From the NCBI GenBank assembly GCA_002307175.1, contig DBTS01000146.1, positions 1 through 27,637 on the forward strand: a stretch of 27,637 nt of DNA, read 5' to 3'. The translations under genes and the position numbers were made by a program. This document shows, piece by piece, positions 14,984 to 23,125 of this stretch. Every line of letters begins with the position of its first letter. The first letter of the stretch is position 1. Under the pieces are notes generated by a model. The model was not told the origin of the DNA and ran no database searches. It saw only the letters and a list, made by a program, of their open reading frames with translations. This DNA is from Rhodocyclaceae bacterium UBA1310 (GTDB lineage: Bacteria > Pseudomonadota > Gammaproteobacteria > Burkholderiales > Rhodocyclaceae).

Positions 14984-16084
14984 TCAGGCGTTGGGGCGAT
15001 AGCGTTCCAGCCAGTGTGCATAGGGCGCAGGCAGCACCCACTCTGGCCGTTCAATGCGCAGGGCCTTGGCGGCTACATACGGCCAGTTCGGGTTGGCGAG
15101 GAACTGGCGACCGATCATGGCAACATCAATCTCGCCTGCAGCAATGGTGTGCTCGGCCAGGTCCGGGGTGTCGATGCCCCAGGAGGAGGCTACCGGCAGA
15201 CCGGTTTCACGCTTGACGCGTTCTGCAATTGGCGCCAGGAAGGCTGGCCCCCAGGGAATATTGGCGGTGGGCGTGGAGAAGCCGACGCTGACGTTGAGCA
15301 TATCCAGCCCTTCGGCGCGGAAGTTCTTCACCAACCCGATGGATTCGAGGAGGGTTTCTTCATCGCGACCATCATATTCGATCACGCCAAAACGGGCCGT
15401 GAGTGGGAGGTTCTCAGGCCACACCTTGTGCACGGCGCGCAGGGTTTCGATAAGGAAACGGCCACGCCCGGCAGCATCACCACCATATTCGTCGGTGCGC
15501 TGGTTGGAATGCACGGAGAAGAAGCTCTGTGCAAGGTAGCCGTGGGCAAAGTGCAGTTCCAGCCATTCAAAGCCGGCATCGCGGGCGCGCTTGGCGGTAG
15601 CTACGAAATCTGCGGTGACGCGCTGGATGTCTTCCACCGTCATGGCCTTGGGCACACGCGGCAAACCGCCACCAAAGGCGACGGCGGAAGGGGCAATGGT
15701 CTGCCACGCACGCGGATCGCTCTCGGGGATGTGGTCGTCACCTTCCCAGGGGCGATTGGCGCTGGCCTTGCGACCGGCGTGACCGATCTGGATGCCGGGC
15801 ACGGCGCCACCGGCCTTGATGCCGGCTGCCACACGCGCCAGCCCTTCGGCCTGGGCATCGTTCCACAGGCCCAGGCAGGCCGGGGTGATGCGGCCTTCGG
15901 GTGCCACACCGGTGGCTTCAACGATCACCAGCCCGGCACCGCCTCGCCCCAGGCCGGCATAGTGGGCCTGATGCCAGTCATTGGTGAAGCCATCGACGGC
16001 CATGTACTGACACATTGGCGGCACGGCGATGCGATTGCGCAGGGTGACGTCTTTCAGTTTGAAGGGGGTAAAGAGTGCTGACAT
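14984..16084 (-). CDS. Old Yellow Enzyme, XenA/YqjM-type NAD(P)H:flavin oxidoreductase
   Basis: From the ATG at 16084 the protein is 366 aa. It is a complete TIM-barrel FMN ene-reductase of the thermophilic-like class. The motif PPMCQY places Cys25, which tunes the flavin in XenA. The substrate-binding pair lies in LHFAHGYL at His178 and His181, the same numbers as in Pseudomonas XenA. HAGRKAS and the C-terminal WVLPAPYAHWLERYRPN segment are also typical. It should reduce activated C=C bonds of enones and related electrophiles in the cytoplasm. An AGGAAG site lies just before the start; a GTG at 16090 is an alternative. It is last in an operon with the MDR and DJ-1 genes and ends at a strong terminator. 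Confidence 0.95.
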   Translation of the reverse strand: MSALFTPFKLKDVTLRNRIAVPPMCQYMAVDGFTNDWHQAHYAGLGRGGAGLVIVEATGVAPEGRITPACLGLWNDAQAEGLARVAAGIKAGGAVPGIQIGHAGRKASANRPWEGDDHIPESDPRAWQTIAPSAVAFGGGLPRVPKAMTVEDIQRVTADFVATAKRARDAGFEWLELHFAHGYLAQSFFSVHSNQRTDEYGGDAAGRGRFLIETLRAVHKVWPENLPLTARFGVIEYDGRDEETLLESIGLVKNFRAEGLDMLNVSVGFSTPTANIPWGPAFLAPIAERVKRETGLPVASSWGIDTPDLAEHTIAAGEIDVAMIGRQFLANPNWPYVAAKALRIERPEWVLPAPYAHWLERYRPNA

Positions 16085-16105
16085 ATTCACTTCCTTTTTG
16101 TCATA

Positions 16106-17086
16106 TCACATACGAACAACGGGTTTGCCTGAAAAGTTACGCAGTCGCAATGCCTCAAGCAGTTGCGGCAGAGTCTGAAAATCCTGCACCACGAGGGTAT
16201 CGGCCTGCAGGTGGCCACTGCCCAGCGAGGCGAGCAGCGCAGTGCCGGCTTCGGTCAGCTCGGCCCAGGCTTGCGCCGAACCAAACTGATGCAGGGCGCC
16301 CAGTGCCACTTCGTGAACCGACAGTGCATGCTGAAACGGCGGGCACGGCCAGGATTCGACGCGCCCCTGGATGCACACGAGATGCCCGTTGGCATCGAGA
16401 TACGGCGCAAGCAGCGCCGCATGCGCGGCATTGACGGTATCAATGGCAGCGAAGAAACGCTGGGATTCCAGCGCAGCAATATCGGCAAAGCAATCCCGCG
16501 CGCCGAGTGACTGCAGTCGCGTCCAGTGGCTGGAGTTGCACAGCACGCTGACTTCGAAACCGCGCCGCTCGGCCAGCTGCACGAGGAAGTTGCCCACCGT
16601 GCCGCCAGCACCGCTGATAAGCAGGCGCTTGCCCGGACGCTCGGGAAGCTTGCTGAGCGCCTGCCACGCGGTAAGGCCGGGACAGGGAAAACTCGCGGCA
16701 GTGGCAAAGTCGAGGGTTTCTGGCAGGCGCAGCAATGCCTGCGCGGCGACCGGCGTGTATTCGGCAAAACTGCCAGGTTTGTGCAGGCTCTGGTGGTAGG
16801 CAACGGCCTGCCCCAGCAGCTCTGCCGGCACGCCCTCGCCCACTGCGGCAATAACGCCGGCACCATCCACACCAGGGATCTTGCCCGGCAACCAGCCGAG
16901 CAGATCGCCACCCATGACTTTCCAATCCACAGGATTGAGGCCGATAGCGATATTGCGCACCAGAACCTCTCCGGCCTGCGGCAGCAGCAGTGGCAGGGTT
17001 TCCAGTTGCAGTTCAAGGGGCGATGCACTGCCGCGCCAGACCCAGGCCCGGTGCTCGGCAGGAAGAGTGGATGCAGCCTTGCTCAT
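16106..17086 (-). CDS. Quinone oxidoreductase-like medium-chain dehydrogenase (MDR)
   Basis: A 326-aa MDR protein. The N-terminal GroES-like domain carries IGLNPVDWKVMGGDL and PGVDGAGVIAAVGEGV. The Rossmann part has LISGAGGTVGNFLVQLAERR. There are no structural-zinc cysteines of the alcohol-dehydrogenase type, so it belongs to the zinc-independent quinone-oxidoreductase/enoyl-reductase group. NADPH-dependent reduction of quinones or reactive carbonyls is likely. A GGAGG ribosome binding site precedes ATG 17086 by eight bases. It lies 17 bases after the DJ-1 gene and 21 bases before OYE, all on the minus strand, so one operon for reactive-electrophile handling is the best reading. Confidence 0.92.
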   Translation of the reverse strand: MSKAASTLPAEHRAWVWRGSASPLELQLETLPLLLPQAGEVLVRNIAIGLNPVDWKVMGGDLLGWLPGKIPGVDGAGVIAAVGEGVPAELLGQAVAYHQSLHKPGSFAEYTPVAAQALLRLPETLDFATAASFPCPGLTAWQALSKLPERPGKRLLISGAGGTVGNFLVQLAERRGFEVSVLCNSSHWTRLQSLGARDCFADIAALESQRFFAAIDTVNAAHAALLAPYLDANGHLVCIQGRVESWPCPPFQHALSVHEVALGALHQFGSAQAWAELTEAGTALLASLGSGHLQADTLVVQDFQTLPQLLEALRLRNFSGKPVVRM

Positions 17087-17103
17087 GACATATGCCTCCA
17101 GCT

Positions 17104-17946
17104 TTACTTCGCGGCCAGCGCTTCGAGCATGGCCTGGGCAAGGGCCTGATCGGAGAACGGGTTCTGCCCGGTGATCAGTTCACGATCCACCACCACGTGA
17201 GACTTCCACATCTCGGCGAATTCAGTGTTGCCGCCTGCGGCCTTGAGGGCGGCAGCTGGGTAGTAGCGCACCTTGGCGCCCTTGAGCGTACTCTCAAAAA
17301 ACTCTTCTTCCGGGGTGGAGAAGATCGTCATGCGATAGCCCTGGTAGATCCAGTGGCTGGCGGCTACGGGCTTGCCGGCGACCATGCCGGCTTCGAAGGC
17401 CTGCGGATCATCCTGCGCGGAGAGTAGTGTGATCGGGCCATGGCAGATGGCAGCGGTGGGCTTGTTGGCGGTATGAAAGTAGGCGAGCAGCTTACCTACC
17501 TTGGGATTGTTGGCCAGATCGATCAGCGGTGCATGGCCGCCGGGCATGAAGATGGCGGCATATTGGCCGAGATTGCCGGCGAGCACCTTGTCGAGCGCGA
17601 GAGGATGCTGGATGTCGGCGAGACTGGCGACTACGCCCTGGATGCGCTTCATTTCATCCGTGCTGCCCCCGAAGTAGGCGGGATCGATGGAGCTTTGATC
17701 CACAGACGGGGCATTGCCCTTGGGGGTGGCGAGCACGATTTCATAGCCGGCCTTGAGGAAGCGGTCGGCTGGCACGCCGAACTCGTTGAGGTAATAGCCG
17801 GTGGAGTAGGTTTTACCCTCCTTGAGCGCCAGGGTGTTTTCGGAAGACAGCAGAACGAGGATCTTGCCCTTGGTCTGCGCGGCAAAGGCATTGGGGAGCA
17901 ACAGGAACCCTACGAGCAGGATGCTGAAGAATTTGATGAGTCTCAT
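17104..17946 (-). CDS. Exported DJ-1/PfpI-family protein (Hsp31/glyoxalase III-like)
   Basis: From the ATG at 17946 the protein is 280 aa and starts with a signal peptide (MRLIKFFSILLVGFLLLPNA, cleavage near FAA-Q). The longer frame back to 18006 would bury this peptide, which decides the start. The mature part is the DJ-1/PfpI superfamily: MPGGHAPL (134-141) and AAICHGPITLL (165-175), with the nucleophile Cys168 followed by His169. Family members include Hsp31-type chaperones and glutathione-independent glyoxalases. Export of this family is less common and would put it in the periplasm. First gene of the operon with MDR and OYE; divergent from a LysR gene. Confidence 0.9.
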   Translation of the reverse strand: MRLIKFFSILLVGFLLLPNAFAAQTKGKILVLLSSENTLALKEGKTYSTGYYLNEFGVPADRFLKAGYEIVLATPKGNAPSVDQSSIDPAYFGGSTDEMKRIQGVVASLADIQHPLALDKVLAGNLGQYAAIFMPGGHAPLIDLANNPKVGKLLAYFHTANKPTAAICHGPITLLSAQDDPQAFEAGMVAGKPVAASHWIYQGYRMTIFSTPEEEFFESTLKGAKVRYYPAAALKAAGGNTEFAEMWKSHVVVDRELITGQNPFSDQALAQAMLEALAAK

Positions 17947-18060
17947 GGTGTCTGGGAAGAAAACGAATGGGTAAACAATTTCCGGGTGACTGAAGAAATG
18001 CCCCACTCCCTGCCGGCAGAGCTGCTTCAGTTCATGGCGACTAGTCTAGGGAAGAGTTGC

Positions 18061-18108
18061 TATAATGAAAACAAACGCACGGTTATGATCTCCATAAAAC
18101 TTCATTAT
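18061..18108. promoter_or_regulatory. Divergent regulatory region with LysR-type T-N11-A box
   Basis: TTATG-ATCTC-CATAA (18083-18097) is a perfect dyad containing TATG-N5-CATA, which is T-N11-A as expected for LTTR binding. A perfect TATAAT lies at 18061-18066. An outer inverted repeat, ATAATGAA (18062-18069) with TTCATTAT (18101-18108), flanks the box. The region lies between DJ-1 (start 17946) and lysR (start 18107). Confidence 0.65.
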
Positions 18109-19030
18109 GTTTAATCCGCAGTGGCTACGCAGTTTTGTGGTGCTGGCCGAGGAACTGAGTTTCACGCGGGCCGCTGAGCGCCTTGATCTCACCCAGGCAG
18201 CAGTCAGCCAGCACATGCGCCAGCTTGAAGAGCAGCTGGGGCAACTGGTCGTACGGCGACCCCGCCAGCTTGAACTGACCCCTACCGGGTTGGCGTTTCT
18301 GGATTACTGCAAAGAAGTTGAATGCGCAGACAAGCGCCTGCAGCAACGTCTCAACACAAACTGTGAGGACTGTGGGGAAATCAGCCTGATTACGCCCGGC
18401 AGCATCGGGCTGGTGCTGTATCCGCTGTTGCTGACGCTGCAGTCGAGCAATCGCGGGCTGATCATGCGGCACCGCTTCGCACCGGATGTAGAGGTACTTG
18501 AGGCGATTCTGCAGAACCGGTTCGAGCTGGGGGTCCTCACTTATCGCCCGGATGACAGCCGGATCGATGCCAGCCTGTTTACCGAGGAGCCGCTGGAACT
18601 GATCGTGCCGGCGGGAGAAACCATCAACGGCTGGGATGATCTGGTACGCATCGGCTTCATCGACCATCCGGACGGCCATGCCATGGCGGGACGCCTGCTG
18701 AGCCGCCTGTTCCCCGGCAATCCCGGTATCCGCACCGTGCCGCATAGCGGATTCAGCAATCAGGTCGGATTGCAACTGGAACCTGTGGCAATGGGTCTGG
18801 GTTTCACAATCCTGCCGCGCTATGCCCGCCAGGCCTTCAAACGGCAGGAAGCCATTCGTGCCGTATGCTGCGAGACGCCCGTGATCGACAAGCTCTGGTT
18901 CGTACATCGCTCGGAGTGGGCGCTGCCGAGTCGCGTCGTCAGTGTGATGACGTACCTGCGCGAAAAAATTGCCGGCATGGAGGGCGGGAATACCGGCATT
19001 GATGCACACCCGATACGGGAAGTTACCTAA
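18107..19030 (+). CDS. LysR-family transcriptional regulator (divergent from DJ-1/MDR/OYE operon)
   Basis: A 307-aa LTTR. The HTH is unmistakable: LAEELSFTRAAERLDLTQAA then VSQHMRQLEEQLGQLVVRR. The C-terminal two-lobe effector domain follows from about residue 90, with no truncation. It contains two adjacent Cys pairs (CEDC near 85-89 and CC near 251), which might matter if the inducer is an electrophile or oxidant; that is inference only. It is transcribed away from the DJ-1/MDR/OYE operon, and the intergenic region carries a clear T-N11-A box, so it very likely controls that operon. The 3' end converges on tetR; only a small CCTTC-TGA-GAAGG hairpin (19091-19103) lies between. Confidence 0.93.
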   Translation: MFNPQWLRSFVVLAEELSFTRAAERLDLTQAAVSQHMRQLEEQLGQLVVRRPRQLELTPTGLAFLDYCKEVECADKRLQQRLNTNCEDCGEISLITPGSIGLVLYPLLLTLQSSNRGLIMRHRFAPDVEVLEAILQNRFELGVLTYRPDDSRIDASLFTEEPLELIVPAGETINGWDDLVRIGFIDHPDGHAMAGRLLSRLFPGNPGIRTVPHSGFSNQVGLQLEPVAMGLGFTILPRYARQAFKRQEAIRAVCCETPVIDKLWFVHRSEWALPSRVVSVMTYLREKIAGMEGGNTGIDAHPIREVT

Positions 19031-19124
19031 ACCTGCCCCTACTCCACCCAAGTTACGCCACTTGCATTTAATCTGCCTGTAAACAAACCACCTTCTGAGA
19101 AGGCCCAACCCTCTCTTGAGACGA

Positions 19125-19808
19125 TCAGTCCAGAGAAGCCACGTGCAGAACCCGACCACCTGACGTTTCACTCCCGAATGCACGCAGAAAGGTATGCACC
19201 GCTGTCTCCACCCAGTGGTCAATCTGTACAGGGGAAACGCGGGATTCTGGATGCATCAGGCATATGAGCTGGCCTTCGCCACGCAACAGGCTGAAAAACA
19301 GCATGGCGGCGGTTTCGATCCCTGTGGCCTGCACATCGATCTCGCCAGCTTCAACAGCATGCGCGAGTTGTTCAGAGACCACCGACAGGATGGCTTTCGG
19401 CCCAGCCTGATAAAACGTACTGCCGAGTTGGGGAAAGCGGGAGGCTTCGGCAATGATGACCCGCATGAAAGCCAGCGCAGTCTCTGACAGCACAATGTTC
19501 AGATAGGCGTGCCCAAGCTCGCGCAGGACTTTGGCAATATTCCCCGGCTCGAAACGGATGGCACGCACGGACGCTTCGAACTTCTCGCATTGTGCTTCGA
19601 TCGCGGCAACGAACAGGGCTTCCTTGTTTGCAAAATGCGCATACACGGTGGCCTTTGAAACGCCTGCAGCCTGCTGAATCATGTCGGTGGTGGCGGCGCT
19701 GAAGCCGTGGGTCAAAAAAATCCCGGTTGCCGCACGCAGCACCTTCAGTGCCTTGTCATTGAGCTCAGGGGATATTTCCCTCAGCGCAACCTCTGTATTG
19801 TTTGTCAT
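19125..19808 (-). CDS. TetR-family repressor of the adjacent efflux operon
   Basis: From the ATG at 19808 the protein is 227 aa. The TetR_N HTH spans about residues 16-62: LKVLRAATGIFLTHGFSAAT, TDMIQQAAGVSKATVYAHFA and NKEALFVAAI. The C-terminal ligand domain is of the AcrR/TetR_C type and has several aromatic and Met residues suited to hydrophobic drugs. In-frame starts further upstream (19814 and 19838) exist, but none has a strong ribosome binding site. It is divergent from the NodT/MFS/HlyD operon. A perfect 16-bp palindrome at 20007-20022 overlaps the likely start of that operon's transcript, so repression relieved by a pump substrate is the simple model. Confidence 0.93.
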   Translation of the reverse strand: MTNNTEVALREISPELNDKALKVLRAATGIFLTHGFSAATTDMIQQAAGVSKATVYAHFANKEALFVAAIEAQCEKFEASVRAIRFEPGNIAKVLRELGHAYLNIVLSETALAFMRVIIAEASRFPQLGSTFYQAGPKAILSVVSEQLAHAVEAGEIDVQATGIETAAMLFFSLLRGEGQLICLMHPESRVSPVQIDHWVETAVHTFLRAFGSETSGGRVLHVASLD

Positions 19809-19976
19809 AAGCATCAAAGCGCATCCGGCGCGCATCAAAATCTCATTAAAATCAAACCGTTCAGTTCAAATATTTTCCTGTGCCACTTACCCCTGACAAA
19901 AACGCACAAGAACTTATTTATACATATATAACAATATCTTAAAAATTGTCTCTGAGGTAAAAAATGGCATCAAAAC

Positions 19977-20022
19977 TTGACTCATCTATCTCTGGCAGCT
20001 AGGATCTGTACCGATCGGTACA
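19977..20022 (+). promoter_or_regulatory. Promoter and TetR operator of the efflux operon
   Basis: TTGACT (19977-19982) and TAGGAT (20000-20005) are spaced by exactly 17 bases. Immediately downstream TGTACCGATCGGTACA (20007-20022) is a perfect 16-bp palindrome covering the expected transcription start. This is a typical roadblock position for a TetR dimer. The first gene starts at 20054. Confidence 0.75.
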
Positions 20023-20053
20023 TTAAAACAAGCCTCGCCCCAGAAACCCCAAT

Positions 20054-21547
20054 ATGCTAACAATCCCCCCTTCCTTCGCGTGGCGCCGGCTATCATCGGC
20101 ACTGTGCGTAACCTTACTGACAGCATGCTCTGTCGGCCCGCAGTTCCGCTCTCCCGGCGATGATCTGGCAAACGTGGACCTGTATTCCGCTGCAGGGGAA
20201 AAGGCTGGTGGCATCTCCCCGGCCCAAGTCTCGCCAAACTGGTGGTCCCTCTTCAATGACCCCACGCTCAACGAGCTGGAATCCCGGCTGGACGCTGGCA
20301 ATCTGGACCTGCTCGCCGCCACCGCACGCGTTGACGAATCCCGCGCCACACTCGGTATCACGGACGCTGCCCTGGCCCCACAGCTTGGGCTGGGCGCCAG
20401 CTACGAAAGAAATGCGCTGAGTGAAAAGACACCGCTACATCTGATTGGCGCACCGACGACACCCTATGAACAGTGGGTCGTCGGTTTCCAGGCCAGTTGG
20501 GAGCTGGATCTGTGGGGGCACCTGCGCCGTCAGTCAGAGGCTGCACATGCACGTTTCACCGCCAGTCAGTTGGCAGTAGAAACCACTCGCGTCGCGATGT
20601 CAGCGGAACTGGCGGGCACCTATCTGCGCTTGCGCGGCGTTCAGGCCCAGGCTGACATTGCCCGGCAACAACTGGAGACTGCACGCAGCCTCTATGCTAT
20701 GACGGAGAGCCGTGAGCGCAATGGCATCGCGACAAAGTTCGAAACCGCCAGCGCCCGGGCGGAAGTGGCCCGTGAAGAGGCTTCGCTGGAGCAACTGCAG
20801 CACCAGCAGGCGGTGCTCATGAATGCCCTGGCAAACCTGCTGGGGAAACCTCCGCGTGAGCTCAACACGCTTTTGGGCGCGACCCGTGCATTACCTGCCA
20901 TGCCCGCGGATATTCCCGTCGGCGTGCCTTCAGAACTGGCCCGGCGCCGCCCGGATATCCTGCAGGCAGAAGCGAATCTGCGGGCAAGCACGGCAGACAT
21001 TGGCGCAGCAAAGGCTGATTTCTATCCGCGCATCCAGCTTTCGGGCGCCCTCGGCTTTGCAGCATTCAACGCCAGCCAGTTGGGGAGCTGGAATGCACGC
21101 CAATACTCTTACGGGCCTACACTCTACCTGCCGATTTTTGAGGGCGGTCGTCTCAAACAGACCCTGGCCCTGAGCGAGGCTCACCAGCGCATGGCAGGCA
21201 TCGCCTACCGCCAGACTGTGCTGCAGGCCTGGCATGAAGTGGCCAATGCACTCGAGGCTTATCAATCTGAAAAACGGCAGCATGAACAATTGAGCCTCGC
21301 TGCAGAACAGGAACAGCAGGCACTGCACGTTGCGCAGCGTAATTATCAGGAAGGTTCGGCAGACTACCTGCAGGTACTCACTGCACAACGCGCTCTGAAT
21401 GCAGCGCAGGCGGCACTAAGCAGCAATGCCACGCTGTCGGAACTCTCGGTGGTGGCCTTGTACAAAGCCATCGGCGGAGGCTGGACCGGGCAGGCACTGC
21501 CAGATGCGACGAAGTCTTCCAACACCGTGGCGGTGGCTGCACAATGA
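20054..21547 (+). CDS. NodT-family outer-membrane efflux lipoprotein (TolC-like)
   Basis: A 497-aa protein with a lipoprotein signal peptide ending in a lipobox, LLTAC (Cys25). The NodT/OprM-type outer-membrane factor repeats follow: NWWSLFNDPTLNELESR, ELDLWGHLRRQSEAA, and the second half from LARRRPDILQAEANLRA to YQEGSADYLQVLTAQRALNA. It should trimerise as the exit duct of a tripartite pump. It is first in an operon and its TGA overlaps the MFS start by four bases. A strong ribosome binding site is not obvious before ATG 20054. The palindromic operator just upstream indicates TetR control. Confidence 0.96.
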   Translation: MLTIPPSFAWRRLSSALCVTLLTACSVGPQFRSPGDDLANVDLYSAAGEKAGGISPAQVSPNWWSLFNDPTLNELESRLDAGNLDLLAATARVDESRATLGITDAALAPQLGLGASYERNALSEKTPLHLIGAPTTPYEQWVVGFQASWELDLWGHLRRQSEAAHARFTASQLAVETTRVAMSAELAGTYLRLRGVQAQADIARQQLETARSLYAMTESRERNGIATKFETASARAEVAREEASLEQLQHQQAVLMNALANLLGKPPRELNTLLGATRALPAMPADIPVGVPSELARRRPDILQAEANLRASTADIGAAKADFYPRIQLSGALGFAAFNASQLGSWNARQYSYGPTLYLPIFEGGRLKQTLALSEAHQRMAGIAYRQTVLQAWHEVANALEAYQSEKRQHEQLSLAAEQEQQALHVAQRNYQEGSADYLQVLTAQRALNAAQAALSSNATLSELSVVALYKAIGGGWTGQALPDATKSSNTVAVAAQ

Positions 21548-23118
21548 ATACGGCCGTCATCCACTCAGTGCCACAGGGGGCAGCCCCTGCGGATAAAAAA
21601 CCTGCGGCTCCACCTGCCCCGATTCCGTTCACCGGGCGACTTGCCGTCGGCATGCTTGGTGTACTCCTCGCAGCCATGATGTCCGGGCTCAACAACCGCG
21701 TCGCCGGCCTCAGCCTTGTGGATATCCGCGGGCATCTGGGCTGGGGGCTGGACGATGCGTCGTGGCTGAGCACTGCCTATTCGGCTGGTGAGCTGGTGGC
21801 AATGCCTTTCAGCACCTGGTTTGCCATTACATTTTCCTTACGGCGCTTTCTCATCGCCATGATTGCTGCGGTGATCAGCATTGCAACGATTCTGCCATGG
21901 GTTCACAACCTGGACCTGCTGATCACGCTACGCGCCGTGCACGGTTTGTGTTCGGGCGCACTCATTCCGTTGCTGATGATGTCCGCATTACGCTTTCTGC
22001 CGCCGCCGATTCGCCTGCACGGTTTGGCCCTGTATGCGCTGACTGCGACTTTTGCACCGAACGTAGCCCTCTGGCTGGGTGCCAAGTGGCTGGACCATTT
22101 TGAGGACTGGCGCTGGGTGTACTGGCATACCGTGCCACTCGGTGCAGTGGCGGCGGGCTTGGTCGCCTGGGGTATTCCAAAAATGCCTACAGCATTTCCT
22201 AGATTCCGCCAGGCCAACTGGCTTGGGTGCGCACTAGGCGCTGTGGGTCTGAGTCTTGTGGTGGTAGGGCTGGATCAGGGCACCCGGCTGGACTGGTTCA
22301 ATTCACCGCTGATCGTGAAATGCCTGGGCTATGGCACACTCATCACCGCGCTGTTCCTGCTTAGTGAATGGTTTCACCCCGCGCCCTTCATCCGCCTGCA
22401 ATTGCTGGAACGCCGCAATCTCGGGGTGAATTTCAGCGTGTTCTTCGTGCTGCTGGTGGCCATGACAGGCGCGGTGGGACTGCCGGCTACTGCACTGGCG
22501 CAGCTGCAGGAATTCCGCCTCGCGCAGACCGCACCAATCGGTCTGATCGTAGGGCTGCCACAATTGATCCTTGGACCGATGGTGGCACTCCTGCTCTATC
22601 AGAAGTGGGTGGATGCACGCTACGTTTTCGCTACCGGTCTGCTGTGCATGGCAATTGCCTGCTGGATCAGCTCGGGGATTACAGACGAGTGGATGGTGAG
22701 CCAGCTGATCGGTGCCGAAGTGCTGCAGGCGCTTGGTCAGCCCATGGCGGTAATCTCTGCGCTGTTTCTTGGTACGAGTGTGGTGCAGCCCATGGAAGGC
22801 CCGTTCGTTGCAGGCATCATCAATACCATCCGCGCCTTCGGCACAGTGTTTGGCGGTGCGCTGATCAGCCGCCTGATGACGGTGCGTGGCGATTTTCACA
22901 AAGAAATGCTGCTCGATCAGGTAGCTCGCAGCCCGGTACTGCATTCAGTGCACGACTTCAGCCAGCTTGGCACGACCATCGTTGAGCAGGCCGAAGTGCT
23001 TGCCACTGCCGACATCTATCGGATTTTCGCTGTACTGTGCCTCGTGCTGATTCCCGTCACACTGTGCCTGCAGCACATTCCTGCACCCAAGATCACCTCC
23101 CCTTCAGCCCCCAAATAA
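21544..23118 (+). CDS. DHA2-family MFS drug transporter (EmrB-like)
   Basis: A 524-aa polytopic protein, the length of 14-helix DHA2 drug:H+ antiporters. After a soluble N-terminal tail of about 30 residues comes the first helix (LAVGMLGVLLAAMMSGLNNR) and the signature LGWGLDDASWLSTAYSAGEL, typical of the EmrB/QacA group. Many further hydrophobic helices follow (for example NFSVFFVLLVAMTGAVGLPA), ending near CLQHIPAPK. It should export hydrophobic toxic compounds using proton motive force with the HlyD/EmrA-like adaptor encoded seven bases downstream and the upstream NodT duct. Confidence 0.94.
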   Translation: MNTAVIHSVPQGAAPADKKPAAPPAPIPFTGRLAVGMLGVLLAAMMSGLNNRVAGLSLVDIRGHLGWGLDDASWLSTAYSAGELVAMPFSTWFAITFSLRRFLIAMIAAVISIATILPWVHNLDLLITLRAVHGLCSGALIPLLMMSALRFLPPPIRLHGLALYALTATFAPNVALWLGAKWLDHFEDWRWVYWHTVPLGAVAAGLVAWGIPKMPTAFPRFRQANWLGCALGAVGLSLVVVGLDQGTRLDWFNSPLIVKCLGYGTLITALFLLSEWFHPAPFIRLQLLERRNLGVNFSVFFVLLVAMTGAVGLPATALAQLQEFRLAQTAPIGLIVGLPQLILGPMVALLLYQKWVDARYVFATGLLCMAIACWISSGITDEWMVSQLIGAEVLQALGQPMAVISALFLGTSVVQPMEGPFVAGIINTIRAFGTVFGGALISRLMTVRGDFHKEMLLDQVARSPVLHSVHDFSQLGTTIVEQAEVLATADIYRIFAVLCLVLIPVTLCLQHIPAPKITSPSAPK

Positions 23119-23125
23119 AGCTGTC

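Noticed and set aside
14870..16081. Long plus-strand frame of 403 codons opposite the Old Yellow Enzyme gene
   Set aside because: The opposite strand has all OYE catalytic residues; the frame also reads through the OYE terminator.
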